NCBI GenBank assembly: GCA_023663225.1
Contig: JAMPHU010000025.1
Location: forward strand, 1 to 39,585
DNA: 39,585 bases
Source of the DNA: Candidatus Gastranaerophilales bacterium
Lineage (GTDB): Bacteria; Bacillota; Clostridia; Lachnospirales; Lachnospiraceae
Reading direction: 5' to 3'
Of this stretch, positions 7,073-14,700 are shown piece after piece; the stretch's first letter is position 1; every line of letters begins with the position of its first letter. A program made the position numbers and the translations under genes. The notes below the pieces were generated by a model. The model searched no databases. It was not told where the DNA came from and saw nothing but the letters and a program-made list of their open reading frames with translations.

Positions 7073-9232
7073 TTGCAGATAATAAAAAAAGACGGAACAT
7101 TAGAACAATATGACGAACAAAAGATAATCAATGCTTGTAATAAAGCCGCAAGACGAGCAATGATTGAACTTTCAGACAATGATTATCAAATCATTTGTAA
7201 TGCAGTATGGGATAAATTAGCAGAGAATGACTTAGAAGATACAGAGATTTATGAAATGCACAATATTGTGGAAGCTGTGCTTGAAGAATTTTACCCATTA
7301 GTTGCAAAGATGTATAAAGAGTATCGTAACTATAAAAAAGATTTCGTACATATGATGGACAAGGTATATGAGAGAAGTCAAGCTATTAGATATATCGGAG
7401 ATAAAAGTAATGCAAACACTGATTCTGCATTAGTAGCAACAAAACGAAGTCTTATTTATAACGAATTGAGTGGAGAATTATATAAAAAATTCTTCCTTAC
7501 ATTAGACGAAAAACAAGCTATGAAAGATGGTTACATATATATTCACGATAGAAGTGCAAGACTAGATACGTTTAATTGTTGTCTAATGCGCATTGGCGAT
7601 ATTATGCAAGGTGGATTTGAGATGGGAAATGTTTGGTATAATGAGCCAAATTCCCTTGATACCGCTTTTGATGTAATGGGTGATATTATCCTTTCAACTG
7701 CTGCACAACAATATGGTGGATTTACAGTACCAGAAGTAGATAAAATTTTAAGTCTATATGCTGAGAAGTCGTACTGGAAGTATAGAAAAGAATATGCAGA
7801 TGTATGTGGATATGTTGAGAACGATAATAATATAAATATCAGTAATACTTCCAGTGCTGAAGAATGGGTTATGAGCAAGATTCAACGTGACTTTGAACAA
7901 GGTTGGCAAGGAATAGAATATAAATTGAATACGGTTGGTTCTAGTCGAGGTGATTATCCATTCGTTACAATGACTATTGGGTTAGCAACTGATAAATTTG
8001 GAAAGATGGCGGCTATTACATTGTTAAATGTACATAAAGAAGGACAAGGAAAGAAAGGGTTTAAACGTCCTGTATTGTTTCCAAAGATTGTATTCTTGTA
8101 TGATAAAAACTTACATGGTGATGGTAGTGAAAAATATCCAAGCGCAGATGTATTTAATGCAGGAATTGACTGTAGTAGTAAAACCATGTACCCTGATTGG
8201 TTATCATTAACAGGTAATGGATATGTGCCAGATATGTATAAAAAATATGGTAAAGTGGTTAGTCCGATGGGCTGTCGCGCCTTTCTTTCTCCTTGGTATG
8301 AAAAAGGCGGTATGCATCCAGTAGATGAAGAAGATAAACCAGTATTTGAAGGACGTTGTAATTTAGGTGTGGTTTCCCTCCACCTCCCAATGATATTAGC
8401 AAAAGCAAGACAAGAATCAAAAGATTTTTATGAAGTATTGGAATACTACCTTGAACTTATAAGAGGATTACATAAGCGAACTTATGATTATATAGGAGAA
8501 CTCAGAGCAAGCATTAATCCAATAGCATTTTGTGAGGGTGGATTATATGGTGGAAACTTAAAGCCAGATGAAAAAATAAAATCAATACTTCCACCTATGA
8601 CAATAAGTTATGGAATTACTGCTTTGAACGAATTACAACGATTATATAATGGTAAATCTATCCGTGAAGATGGAGAATTTGCATTAGAAGTAATGCAATA
8701 TATTCAGAAATATGTAAATAGAATCAAAGAAGAAGACCATATTTTATATGCGATTTATGGTACACCAGCAGAAAGCCTTTGCGGTTTACAGATAGAACAA
8801 TTCCGTAAAATATATGGAATTATAGAAAATGTATCAGACAAGCCTTATGTAAGTAATAGTTTCCACTGTCATGTATCAGAACAAATGTCCCCTATTGAAA
8901 AACAGGATAAAGAAGAAAGATTTTGGTCGTACTTTAATGGAGGAAAAATCCAGTATTGCCGTTACAATTTGGGGTATAACATTGAAGCGATAAAAACTCT
9001 TGTTCTTAGAGCAATGGAGAAAGGTTTTTATGAGGGTGTAAATCTGGCAATGTGTTACTGTGAAGATTGTGGTTATCAGCAGGTAGAAATGGATATATGC
9101 CCTAAATGTGGTAGCAGTAAGATAACAAAAATTGACCGTATGAATGGATATTTAGGATTTACCAGAGTTCACGGAGAAACGAGATATAATGAAGCGAAAA
9201 ATGCGGAGATTTCAGATCGTGTTTCGATGTGA
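7073..9232 (+). CDS. nrdD: anaerobic ribonucleoside-triphosphate reductase
   Basis: Oxygen-sensitive class III enzyme that reduces NTPs to dNTPs with a glycyl radical. The N-terminus IIKKDGTLEQYDEQKI is the ATP-cone regulatory domain. The barrel contains the expected asparagine- and cysteine-rich segments (FNCCLMRIGDI, then STAAQQYGG). The C-terminus has the zinc site CEDC with CPKC, and RMNGYLG carrying the radical glycine (about residue 692 of 719). The TTG at 7073 is preferred because GGAGGAATAAGG precedes it; in-frame TTG/ATG at 7034-7037 would overlap the upstream gene. NrdG is encoded shortly downstream, as expected. Confidence 0.93.
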   Translation: MQIIKKDGTLEQYDEQKIINACNKAARRAMIELSDNDYQIICNAVWDKLAENDLEDTEIYEMHNIVEAVLEEFYPLVAKMYKEYRNYKKDFVHMMDKVYERSQAIRYIGDKSNANTDSALVATKRSLIYNELSGELYKKFFLTLDEKQAMKDGYIYIHDRSARLDTFNCCLMRIGDIMQGGFEMGNVWYNEPNSLDTAFDVMGDIILSTAAQQYGGFTVPEVDKILSLYAEKSYWKYRKEYADVCGYVENDNNINISNTSSAEEWVMSKIQRDFEQGWQGIEYKLNTVGSSRGDYPFVTMTIGLATDKFGKMAAITLLNVHKEGQGKKGFKRPVLFPKIVFLYDKNLHGDGSEKYPSADVFNAGIDCSSKTMYPDWLSLTGNGYVPDMYKKYGKVVSPMGCRAFLSPWYEKGGMHPVDEEDKPVFEGRCNLGVVSLHLPMILAKARQESKDFYEVLEYYLELIRGLHKRTYDYIGELRASINPIAFCEGGLYGGNLKPDEKIKSILPPMTISYGITALNELQRLYNGKSIREDGEFALEVMQYIQKYVNRIKEEDHILYAIYGTPAESLCGLQIEQFRKIYGIIENVSDKPYVSNSFHCHVSEQMSPIEKQDKEERFWSYFNGGKIQYCRYNLGYNIEAIKTLVLRAMEKGFYEGVNLAMCYCEDCGYQQVEMDICPKCGSSKITKIDRMNGYLGFTRVHGETRYNEAKNAEISDRVSM

Positions 9233-9255
9233 GTAATATAGCCTATGAGCCGAGC

Positions 9256-9285
9256 GATTCAAAGGAGATAGATTCAAAGGAGATA
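9256..9285. repeat. perfect 15-bp tandem duplication carrying a ribosome binding site
   Basis: The unit GATTCAAAGGAGATA occurs twice in direct succession, each copy with an AAAGGAG Shine-Dalgarno sequence. It lies between the nrdD stop and a degenerate reading frame, so it probably arose by slippage in a ribosome-binding region. Confidence 0.85.
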
Positions 9286-9299
9286 TAAAGAAAGTAAAT

Positions 9300-9512
9300 A
9301 TGAATGCGTATAAGATTTATGAGTAACTATATCTTGAACGGTACATAAAGCCATAAAGCATTGAGAATTGGGAACGTGTAAAAAACATAGATAGGTATAA
9401 ACAAACGGTGTTCTCATACGGTATCAATGCTTTTAATATTAAAAATGTAAAGGATGATTGTAATGGAAGAAAAAATAATGCAGTTAATAGAAAAATATTC
9501 CCAAAAACATGA
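9300..9512 (+). pseudogene. possible decayed small phage gene with two in-frame TAA codons
   Basis: From ATG at 9300 the frame reads MNAYKIYE, TAA, LYLERYIKP, TAA, then an uninterrupted protein-like stretch SIENWERVKNIDRYKQTVFS and beyond, up to TGA at 9510. The duplicated Shine-Dalgarno region upstream would have served it. The 3' end overlaps the next real gene. This looks like a gene inactivated by two ochre mutations, but it is short and could be chance. Confidence 0.35.
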
Positions 9513-9633
9513 TTTAGCAAGAGAATGTGGAGGAGAGTATATTTATCAAAATGACCAAGCACAGGTTGATGCGATTAACCTCGTTGCTGATATATTTGAT
9601 TTATATGCAAGTGAAGCTAATGAACTATCATAA
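9463..9633 (+). CDS. 56-residue hypothetical protein upstream of nrdG
   Basis: ATG at 9463 after AAAGGATG. The product starts MEEKIMQLIEKYSQKHDLAREC and is a predicted all-helical acidic protein. It overlaps the nrdG start by 14 bp, which implies coupled translation. Its frame replaces the apparent N-terminal extension that a longer reading of nrdG would have. Function unknown; a small accessory of the reductase system is only a guess. Confidence 0.55.
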   Translation: MEEKIMQLIEKYSQKHDLARECGGEYIYQNDQAQVDAINLVADIFDLYASEANELS

Positions 9634-10309
9634 TTTAACTTATCCAGATATGAATAATGGCGAAGGTCTGAGAGTCGTATTATGGCTCTCAGGATGTAGT
9701 CATCATTGTTATAACTGTCAGAACCCTCAAACATGGGATGAAAATAGTGGGATACCATTTGATGAATCAGCGAAAGAAGAATTATTTAGAGAATTAGACA
9801 AGGATTATATTTCGGGTCTGACTTTGACTGGTGGTGATCCACTTTATGAAAGCAGCCTTGATGATGTATTAGATTTAGTTACTGAAGTAAACAAACGATA
9901 TAATACACCACAATATATAGAGGGTAGTAATGGAGATAATCACAATATATCGAATGATAACGCCGATGAAATTCGTCTTTCAAAGCAACAAAAGTCGATC
10001 TGTCTATATACTGGTTATACATTATCGACATGTAAATATTTTGATAATACTATATTTACCTTTCATCCATTATATTATCATCTTAACCCATTTAATAACA
10101 AACCTGTAAAAGTAGATGACAAGGCTTTCCTTATTAAACAGGATAAAAAGAGATTAGATATTATAAAAATTGTAGACATTCTTGTTGATGGCAAATACAT
10201 AGATTCGCAGCGTGACACAACTTTAAAATGGCGTGGAAGCAAGAATCAACGTGTTATAAATGTGAAAAAATCTTTACAATTAGGAGAGATAACATTATGG
10301 ACAGATTAG
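9620..10309 (+). CDS. nrdG: anaerobic ribonucleotide reductase activating protein
   Basis: Radical-SAM activase that installs the glycyl radical on NrdD. CSHHCYNC (C-x3-C-x2-C) near residue 26 binds the 4Fe-4S cluster, followed by NPQTWD and the glycine-rich TLTGGDPLYE strand. DILVDGKYI and WRGSKNQRVI near the end are typical NrdG motifs. The ATG at 9620 gives 229 aa, longer than the usual 150-180. The extra length falls between the GGDP strand and the YTGYTL strand (polar N/D-rich YIEGSNGDNHNISNDNAD) and after it. Upstream in-frame codons overlap a separate small gene and were not used. Confidence 0.9.
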   Translation: MNYHNLTYPDMNNGEGLRVVLWLSGCSHHCYNCQNPQTWDENSGIPFDESAKEELFRELDKDYISGLTLTGGDPLYESSLDDVLDLVTEVNKRYNTPQYIEGSNGDNHNISNDNADEIRLSKQQKSICLYTGYTLSTCKYFDNTIFTFHPLYYHLNPFNNKPVKVDDKAFLIKQDKKRLDIIKIVDILVDGKYIDSQRDTTLKWRGSKNQRVINVKKSLQLGEITLWTD

Positions 10310-10617
10310 CAGAAAATCAATATAAATTAAATATTACTAAAGGACAAATGAAAAGTCTTGGATTTAGATATGATCACAGTCTTGATGCTTACATATATAA
10401 ATTTCCAGTATATAAATGTGACAAGATACCTTTGATATTTTGTAAGCTTGGCATTGATGAGGAGACACATAGAATTTGGTTTAATGTATATGATGCGAAT
10501 GACGCTTTATATGCACCTTACTATAATAACGAGTATGGGGAAAACGAATTAATTGATATAATAGAAAGAAAAATAGGTCAGGAACTAAAGAAATTGGGTG
10601 TGACAAGGGTATATTAA
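10297..10617 (+). CDS. hypothetical phage protein (106 aa)
   Basis: Starts MDRLAENQYKLNITKGQM at an ATG preceded by AGGAGAG; a longer in-frame reading into nrdG is rejected because it runs through nrdG codons. The overlap with nrdG is 13 bp. It contains SLGFRYDHSLDAYIYKFPVY and a mixed alpha/beta pattern, no cysteine pairs and no membrane helix. I do not recognise the family. Confidence 0.6.
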   Translation: MDRLAENQYKLNITKGQMKSLGFRYDHSLDAYIYKFPVYKCDKIPLIFCKLGIDEETHRIWFNVYDANDALYAPYYNNEYGENELIDIIERKIGQELKKLGVTRVY

Positions 10618-10619
10618 TA

Positions 10620-10796
10620 ATGAACATGATTTTAACCTCAGAATGTGAAAAATGTATATATGGGATTATAGATGACAGTAATAAGTCTCGCATAAAAGTG
10701 AAATGTATTCAAAAAGACAAAGAATACTATTATGGACAATGTATACCCTGTCATTACATGATTAAAAAAACTGATAGAAAGGCAACAAATGAATAA
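10620..10796 (+). CDS. 58-residue zinc-ribbon-like protein
   Basis: ATG at 10620, two bases after the previous stop. It contains CEKC near the start and CIPCH near the end, plus a lone cysteine between, the pattern of a small zinc ribbon. The end overlaps the dUTPase start by 8 bp. It may bind nucleic acid or another protein; no function can be assigned. Confidence 0.5.
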   Translation: MNMILTSECEKCIYGIIDDSNKSRIKVKCIQKDKEYYYGQCIPCHYMIKKTDRKATNE

Positions 10797-11301
10797 AATA
10801 GCAAAATTCTACAAAGTGAGTTTCCAGCAATTTTTAAAAGATTATAATACAACGTTTGACTATGGGCAAAACATTATAGAAATTCAGAGTATTTGGGACA
10901 GTATAAAACTTCCAACTAGAGCTACATCTGGTAGCGCAGGTTATGATTTTGCAACTCCGATTGATTTTATAATTAAAGCTGGTGCAACCATCAAAATTCC
11001 CACTGGCATAAGATGTAAAATGGATGAAGGATGGGTATTAAATATGTATCCTCGTAGTAGTATTGGGTTTAAATATAGAGTCCAGCTTGATAATACAGTT
11101 GGCATTATTGATGGAGATTATTTTAACTCTGATAATGAGGGACATATTTGGATAAAAGTTACAAATAATTCTAATAACAAAATATTTATGGCTAATAGTG
11201 TGGATAATATTGTTCAGGGTGTTTTTGTGCCTTATGGGATAACCGTTGATGACAATGTGAACGAAATCAGAAATGGCGGATTTGGTAGCACAGGAAAATA
11301 A
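10789..11301 (+). CDS. dut: dUTP diphosphatase (trimeric dUTPase)
   Basis: Hydrolyses dUTP to dUMP and pyrophosphate, keeping uracil out of phage DNA and supplying dUMP. The family motifs are present in order: SGSAGYDF (motif 1), YPRSSIGFK (motif 2), DNTVGIIDGDY (motif 3, with the catalytic aspartate), IVQGVFVPY (motif 4) and RNGGFGSTGK (motif 5). 170 aa including a roughly 40-residue N-terminal extension. Its product is the substrate of thymidylate synthases, so it pairs logically with the ThyX-like gene. Confidence 0.93.
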   Translation: MNKIAKFYKVSFQQFLKDYNTTFDYGQNIIEIQSIWDSIKLPTRATSGSAGYDFATPIDFIIKAGATIKIPTGIRCKMDEGWVLNMYPRSSIGFKYRVQLDNTVGIIDGDYFNSDNEGHIWIKVTNNSNNKIFMANSVDNIVQGVFVPYGITVDDNVNEIRNGGFGSTGK

Positions 11302-11309
11302 GAGAAAGG

Positions 11310-11343
11310 AAATAAGGGCGTGTAAAATACATGCCTTATTTTT
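11310..11343 (+). terminator. intrinsic terminator after dUTPase
   Basis: AATAAGGGCGTGT pairs with ACATGCCTTATT around a short AAAAT loop, followed by TTTTT. It ends the long phage metabolic transcript just before the integrase gene. Confidence 0.75.
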
Positions 11344-11353
11344 GGTATATTAA

Positions 11354-12559
11354 ATGATTAACGATGAGTTATTGAAATATGCGATTGAAAATGGTATGAT
11401 TAATCTATCATACGTGCAAGAGCAAATTAATATGGATAAAAGAAAAGAGTTATTAAAAAAGCATCCATATGTTATTAGCCAAGGCGGGGATGGAAAATGG
11501 AGGACATATCTGCCGGACAAAGAAAAAGGACGCAAGATGGTCAAAAAATGTACAAAGGAGGCGGTAGAAGAAGTAATAATTGCTTATTGGGAATCTGCAA
11601 CAGACAATCCTACAATAGGGGAGGTCTTTACAGAGTGGAACGATAGAAGATTGGCGTTAAAGAAAATATCACCGTCTTCTCATCTTCGTTTCAAACAAAT
11701 ATTCAATAGGCATTATAAGGAATTTCAAAAGAAAAGAATTAAGGACATTTTACCTAAAGATGTAGAGGAGTTCTTGGAGGAACAGATAGCACAATATGAA
11801 TTATCTTCAAAATCGTTTTCTAACCTAAAGACAATTACCAAGGGCTTCTTAAAGAGAGCAAAGAAGAGGGAATTAATTAAGTTCAATGTAGAGGAGCTTT
11901 TTCAAGAAATGGACACGTCAGAGTCTTATTTCAAAAGGGTTATTAAATCTGACAGCGAGGAAGTGTTTAGTGAGGAAGAACTTCCCAAAATTCTCTCCTA
12001 TTTGGTTGAAAATTTAGATCTAAAAAATTTAGGTATACTTTTAATGTTTTTGACTGGTATTCGTGTAGGTGAACTTGTATCACTTAAGCACTCTGATTTT
12101 GAGGGAAACGCTTTTAAAATTCAAAGAACAGAAACAAAATATGTTGATGAAAACGGCAAATATGTATATGCAGTTAAAGATTTTCCCAAGACAGAAGCGG
12201 GTGTCCGCACGGTTATTATACCAAAATCATATGCTTGGATTACAAGTAAACTAAGAACACACAATCCGTTTGGTGAGTATATATTTGTTGAAAACGACAG
12301 AAGGCTAACAACAAATTGTATACGGAGAAGAATGGAGCGTATATGTGATAAACTTGGGATGGTGAGAAAGTCTCCACACAAAGCAAGAAAAACATATGGC
12401 AGTATATTGCTCGATAATGGAATTGACAACAAACTAATAACAGATCTCATGGGGCATACTGACATTCTTTGTACAGAAGGACATTACCATCGCAACCGAA
12501 AAACTATTGAACACAAGTCAGAAATATTAAGTGAAATTCCAGAGTTTTTAGCAAGATGA
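11354..12559 (+). CDS. int: tyrosine recombinase, phage integrase
   Basis: Site-specific recombinase that integrates and excises the element. The catalytic residues are readable: R237 in LTGIRVGEL, K279 in FPKTEAGVR, H342 and R345 in HKARKTYGS, H368 in MGHTD and Y378 in GHYHRNR. The N-terminal part carries an arm-binding-like beta segment (GGDGKWRTYLPD) and a SAM-like core-binding domain (about residues 85-180). 401 aa is a normal length for the Tn916/phage class. The gene ends about 100 bp from the tRNA fragment, where its attachment site should lie. Confidence 0.93.
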   Translation: MINDELLKYAIENGMINLSYVQEQINMDKRKELLKKHPYVISQGGDGKWRTYLPDKEKGRKMVKKCTKEAVEEVIIAYWESATDNPTIGEVFTEWNDRRLALKKISPSSHLRFKQIFNRHYKEFQKKRIKDILPKDVEEFLEEQIAQYELSSKSFSNLKTITKGFLKRAKKRELIKFNVEELFQEMDTSESYFKRVIKSDSEEVFSEEELPKILSYLVENLDLKNLGILLMFLTGIRVGELVSLKHSDFEGNAFKIQRTETKYVDENGKYVYAVKDFPKTEAGVRTVIIPKSYAWITSKLRTHNPFGEYIFVENDRRLTTNCIRRRMERICDKLGMVRKSPHKARKTYGSILLDNGIDNKLITDLMGHTDILCTEGHYHRNRKTIEHKSEILSEIPEFLAR

Positions 12560-12581
12560 AAAGATGATTTTTATCAAAAAG

Positions 12582-12632
12582 GTAATCACGATAATTCAAG
12601 CAAAAGTAATCATGGGTAATCAAGGTGTAATC
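12582..12632. promoter_or_regulatory. GTAATC direct repeats, probable integrase arm sites
   Basis: GTAATC occurs at 12582, 12606, 12616 and 12627, all in the same orientation, between the integrase stop and the tRNA fragment. Short direct repeats at this place are typical of arm-type sites bound by the N-terminal domain of tyrosine integrases. Confidence 0.6.
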
Positions 12633-12660
12633 GTTGAAACACGCATAAATACAAGCTTTT

Positions 12661-12698
12661 TGGCATGGCGTAGGCGAGTTCGAATCCCGCCACTCCGA
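12661..12698 (+). other. attachment site: displaced 3' end of a tRNA gene
   Basis: The sequence contains GTTCGAATC (T-loop) followed by CCGCCACTCCGA, the T-stem and acceptor end of a tRNA with A73 at 12698, but no 5' half of a tRNA lies upstream. AT-rich phage DNA stops here and GC-rich DNA with a terminator follows. This is the pattern left when an integrase inserts into a tRNA 3' end: the complete tRNA should sit at the other prophage end, outside the window. The CACTCCGA end would fit a tRNA beginning CGGAGTG, such as tRNA-Pro; identity uncertain. Confidence 0.75.
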
Positions 12699-12701
12699 TG
12701 T

Positions 12702-12746
12702 AAAAAGTCTTGAAAGCTGTGATTTAGAAGCTTTTGAGACTTTTTT
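12702..12746 (+). terminator. terminator of the disrupted tRNA gene
   Basis: AAAAAGTCTTGAAAGCT pairs with AGCTTTTGAGACTTTTTT around a small loop, directly after the tRNA 3' end. The A-rich left arm and T-rich right arm allow termination in both directions. Confidence 0.75.
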
Positions 12747-12810
12747 CGTACATCCGCATCGCGGGTGGAAGAATATTTTGTCCCATGAATATACGAGAAG
12801 GGGAGCAGAT

Positions 12811-14098
12811 ATGTCTGACAAGAGAGAACGGATGCTTCCGAGACTGGCGCGGCAGCTGTTCATATGGTTCGGGGGGGGTAATCGCCGGGATGGCGGCGCT
12901 GGCCGTCGTGTTCTGCATTCCGGTCGAGCCGATGCAGGAACATGCGTATCAGTCTTTGCCGATGCTGGAGAAAGAGTTTTCGGATTTTGCTTTGATAGAA
13001 GGATATCCCGGTTCCATGACCGGGAACTTCACGGACTGTCTGATGCTCGGGAGTGCGGTTTATGCGGGGGAGGGTCATTCTCTGATAGAGCGCACGCTCT
13101 ATGTATACAGGAACGAACTGTATGGGGAGGAGAGCTGGGCGCCGGGATATTCCCTGATAGAGTATCTGGCGGGGAACCGCGGATATGAGACGGAATATGC
13201 CAGATATTGGCATGGTTACCTTGTGTTTTTGAAACCGCTGCTGTGGCTGACGAATTTCAACACGATTCGATTATTGGCCGCCGTGATACAGTTTGTGCTG
13301 GCCGGTGCGCTGTTGGTGAATTATGCAAAGCGGGGAGAGACCGCCCTGTGCGGTGCGTTGCTGCTTTCGTTTCCGTTTTTGTACTTTTTCGGCCTGTATG
13401 CGTCCCTGTCGCTGAGCGTTTGTTTTTATATTCTGGCGGCTGCCATGCTGGTGCAGGCAAGATGGCACGAAACGCTTTTGGAGAAAAACCGGTACTGCGA
13501 ATTTTTCCTGATAGTGGGGATGGCAACGGCTTATTTTGATCTTCTGACCTATCCGCTGGCCACGCTGGGGTATCCTCTGTGTGTGGCGCTCTATCTGGGG
13601 AGGTGCGGCTGGAAAGAGAATATCCGCCGTCTGGCGGCTTATAGCGCGGAATGGGCGGCCGGTTATCTGGGGCTGTGGGCGGGCAAATGGATGCTCACCG
13701 ATGTGCTGACGGGCGGAACGATCATCAGCAATGCCGTGGATACTATACGTTTCCGGATGGGAACGGCGGAATCTCTGCCTTTCTTGGCCGGATTTGTTTC
13801 TGTTGTGCGCGCAAATATAAGCGTGTATCAGAATTGGGCGTTTGCGGTGCCGGTTCTGGCAGGTGTAGCGGTCTTTGGCCGGAAGTTGTGGAAAAACAGA
13901 AAAGCGCTTGCGGGGACAGGGGCAGCGGCACAGAGCCTGACGGTGGCGGCTGTGGGCATTCTGCCGTTCATATGGGCGATGGCGGTTCAAAATCATTCGG
14001 CGGAACATTGGATGTTTACCTATAAAATTTTCTCCGTCTCGGTATTTGCATTTTTTTGCGCCATCGGGAAGCTGGCGGGGAACGAGAAGCGGAAGTAG
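12811..14098 (+). CDS. polytopic membrane protein, frame interrupted at a G8 tract
   Basis: A membrane protein of about 430 aa with many hydrophobic segments (for example LLAAVIQFVLAGALLV and LPFIWAMAVQN); it resembles membrane-bound glycosyltransferase-type proteins only in topology, and I assign no function. The natural N-terminus MSDKRERMLPRLARQLFIWF begins at ATG 12811 behind GGGGAG. After F the frame meets eight G at 12871-12878 and shifts. With seven G it would continue GGVIAGMAALAVV, giving a normal first membrane helix. From there to the stop at 14098 the frame is open. It may be a phase-variable OFF state, a mutation or a base-call error. Confidence 0.7.
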
Positions 14099-14110
14099 AG
14101 GTTGTGAGCG

Positions 14111-14686
14111 GTGAATGGAGTGGCGGAAGAATACAGCATATATGACGGAGAGGAACGGCTGGCGGTCCGGGTGGTGCGCTCTAAGCGGAAATCGCTGGGG
14201 CTGCAGGTAAAAAGCGACGGCATGGTCTTGGCCCGGGTGCCGGAGCGGACGCCGCAGGAAACGGTTCGGCGTTTTATCGAGGAACATACGGATTGGATTT
14301 TGAAAAAACGGCATTTGTGGGACGCCGGGCAGGGAGAAGTGCTCAAGCGTCTGCCGGGTGTGGTGACGGAGTCCGGGAAGCGGCAGAGCCGGAGGCTGGT
14401 GGAACAGCGGGTGGCGTATTATGCCGGTCTTATGGGAATCAGCTATGGGCGTATTTCCATGCGCAACCAGAGGACGAGATGGGGAAGCTGCAGCAGCGAC
14501 GGCAATTTGAATTTTAATTGCAGACTGCTGTTCCTGCCGGCGGAACTGGTGGACTATGTGGTGGTGCATGAGCTGGCTCACAGAAGGCATATGGATCATT
14601 CGCCGGAGTTCTGGCAGGAGGTGGAGCGGTATCTGCCGGATTATCGGGAACGCAGGGCGCGGCTGAGACAGTACGGAGCGGAGTAG
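14111..14686 (+). CDS. YgjP-like M48-family metallopeptidase (DUF45)
   Basis: 191 residues with VVVHELAHRRHMDHS (HELAH at 153-157), the zinc-binding HExxH, and WGSCSS at 124-129, the other hallmark of the YgjP/DUF45 family. E. coli YgjP has been linked to UTP pyrophosphatase activity, but for most members the substrate is unknown. GTG start at 14111, 12 bp after the membrane protein stop, so probably co-transcribed. No signal peptide, so cytoplasmic. Confidence 0.85.
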   Translation: MNGVAEEYSIYDGEERLAVRVVRSKRKSLGLQVKSDGMVLARVPERTPQETVRRFIEEHTDWILKKRHLWDAGQGEVLKRLPGVVTESGKRQSRRLVEQRVAYYAGLMGISYGRISMRNQRTRWGSCSSDGNLNFNCRLLFLPAELVDYVVVHELAHRRHMDHSPEFWQEVERYLPDYRERRARLRQYGAE

Positions 14687-14700
14687 GCGTGGAGGGCGGA

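Noticed and set aside
9300-9512. Recoding of TAA as a sense codon in the phage
   Set aside because: Many clear genes in the same region end in TAA at the expected place, so two TAA codons here indicate decay or chance.
12661-12698. A complete tRNA gene at the prophage junction
   Set aside because: Only the T-arm and acceptor 3' strand are present; no D-arm, anticodon arm or 5' acceptor strand lies upstream.
13271-14599. Long minus-strand open frame (442 codons) opposite the membrane protein and YgjP genes
   Set aside because: It is His/Arg/Pro/Gln-rich with no recognisable domain, opposite two well-supported genes; typical shadow frame in GC-rich DNA.
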